Assembly (NCBI GenBank): GCA_963774765.1
Contig: CAVZGP010000011.1
Span: 248,001-312,000, forward strand
Length of the DNA stretch: 64,000 bases
Direction: 5' to 3'
DNA from: Sva-07 sp963774765
GTDB taxonomy: Bacteria > Actinomycetota > Acidimicrobiia > Acidimicrobiales > Ilumatobacteraceae
The notes under the pieces were generated by a model. It saw only the letters and a program-made list of their open reading frames with translations, did not search any database and was not told where the DNA came from. Shown one piece after another: positions 63,157-64,000 of the stretch. Both the position numbers and the translations under genes were made by a program. Each line of letters starts with the position of its first letter. Position 1 is the stretch's first letter.

Positions 63157-64000
63157 TCACTCCTGCGCCTCGTGGCCCAGGATGGTGCCGACGGCGAGCA
63201 ACGTCCCCGCGGAGCGTTCTCTCTCATCGGGAGAGGTCGAAGGAGATGTCAGGCGCTCGTATTCGTGACGGTCGACGTACTCCCACGTGGATGCGGATTC
63301 TTGATCGAGTGCTCGATCGCGCAGGTCGGTGAGGATGGTGCCATCGTTGGCTTCGAGCCACCCGGCCCGGGCATGAGCCTCGACCCGGCGCCGACCTGAA
63401 ATGATGTCAGGGGCATGGCGTTTCCACTGCTTGCGCGCCGTGACGACGGTGGCGCCGATCGCAGCGTGCCGCGGGCGCCAACCTTCTCGTTCGAGCGGTA
63501 CCTTCTCGAGGCCTGGCACGAGGTGGGCGATGAGGTCGTGGGGGATCTGTTCAGACCACCGCGCTGCGGCATTCACCGAGAAGGCCGCCCGATACCACGG
63601 ACGCGTGCACAAGGGCATGAAGCAGCCGGTCACCATTTCCAGCTTCCGAGTCTGTGTTCCGGCCCAGCGGCGCACCCGATCGAACCCGTAGAACGCGTCG
63701 GGAATGTCGATCCAACCGAACCCGTCATCGAGGAGTGCGTCGACCGTGTCGGCGACCGAGGTGCGTGCCGTGTCGACGACGTCCGCTTTGATGAGCCCCA
63801 CCTTGTTGCTCAGGAGACGAAAGCACAAGAAGTCGACCGCCGCGTCTCGCCCCTTGCCCCGACGCCCGAACAAGAACTTGGGATCGGTGTAGTAGTTGCG
63901 GGCGATCTCTCCGCCCACCCCGCCGATCGTGACGGTATGACGCAACGCCTTGTCGGGGAGGTGCAGCGCGTCGACGGCCTGATGGAGCGAGATGAGGCCG
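63157..64000 (-). CDS. Partial gene, possibly asparagine-synthase-like (C-terminal part)
   Basis: The open frame enters from the window end and ends at 63157, giving 281 codons of the C-terminal part. Recognisable is TIGGVGGEIARNYYTDPKFL, similar to the SGxGGE-R-YY region of asparagine-synthase-like adenine nucleotide alpha-hydrolases. A helical tail with many Trp and Arg follows (FYGFDRVRRWAGTQTRKLEM). Such proteins are often linked to polysaccharide clusters. The N-terminus, including any P-loop, is outside the window. It lies 19 nt upstream of the sulfotransferase, so the two are co-transcribed. The family is a suggestion only. Confidence 0.45.
   Translation of the reverse strand, partial: GLISLHQAVDALHLPDKALRHTVTIGGVGGEIARNYYTDPKFLFGRRGKGRDAAVDFLCFRLLSNKVGLIKADVVDTARTSVADTVDALLDDGFGWIDIPDAFYGFDRVRRWAGTQTRKLEMVTGCFMPLCTRPWYRAAFSVNAAARWSEQIPHDLIAHLVPGLEKVPLEREGWRPRHAAIGATVVTARKQWKRHAPDIISGRRRVEAHARAGWLEANDGTILTDLRDRALDQESASTWEYVDRHEYERLTSPSTSPDERERSAGTLLAVGTILGHEAQE

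Overview
The window is 64 kb of high-GC chromosomal DNA. Short overlapping genes of the GTGA/ATGA type, frequent GTG starts and several likely leaderless promoters point to Actinomycetota. The gene order mfd / SurA-like lipoprotein / mazG / eno / divIC and the small ribosomal proteins bS22 and bL37 agree. The style of the surface proteins suggests class Acidimicrobiia (Ilumatobacter-like), but that is inference. I see no insertion sequence, prophage or CRISPR array.

Layout. 0-13 kb: a core block on the minus strand (rplY, pth, mfd, SurA-like lipoprotein, mazG, eno, divIC), interrupted by two proline-rich membrane proteins on the plus strand. 12.3-19.7 kb: a sugar or cyclitol uptake locus with a ROK regulator diverging from an ABC ATPase, permease and binding protein, then a Gfo/Idh oxidoreductase and a TIM-barrel isomerase. 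20-31 kb: more core genes (prs, glmU, tRNA-Gln, bS22, ispE, rsmA, tatD, metG, rsmI). 31-36 kb: a FetAB-like exporter, ychF, a DUF559 protein and a PHP protein. 36-40 kb: assorted enzymes and bL37. 40-49.6 kb: a surface block with an LPRTG protein, a DUF4012 protein and a VaFE-type LARTG protein, followed by a SipW/TasA-like secretion locus. 49.6-51 kb: an Rrf2 regulator and a PAP phosphatase-like enzyme. 51-64 kb: a surface-polysaccharide region with rmlC, rmlB and rmlA, a collagen-like propeller protein, a tight operon of rfbF, an epimerase and three C-methyltransferase paralogues, a sulfotransferase, and a gene that runs off the window end.

Two patterns cut across the window. First, many genes end in hairpin-forming dispersed repeats of at least four families. 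One family has five copies between 10.6 and 20.8 kb, each lying 4-33 nt after a stop codon. Two other families fuse directly to the stop codon. Second, at least ten single-base frame disruptions, nine of them apparent +1 insertions, break genes that are otherwise intact, including eno. I read these as probable sequence errors and annotate the genes across them.

The strongest candidates for new biology are the repeat families, the SipW-type locus with a shared signal motif and a large upstream hairpin, the tRNA-Gln/glmU overlap with a GlmU that lacks its acetyltransferase end, and the three tandem methyltransferases.
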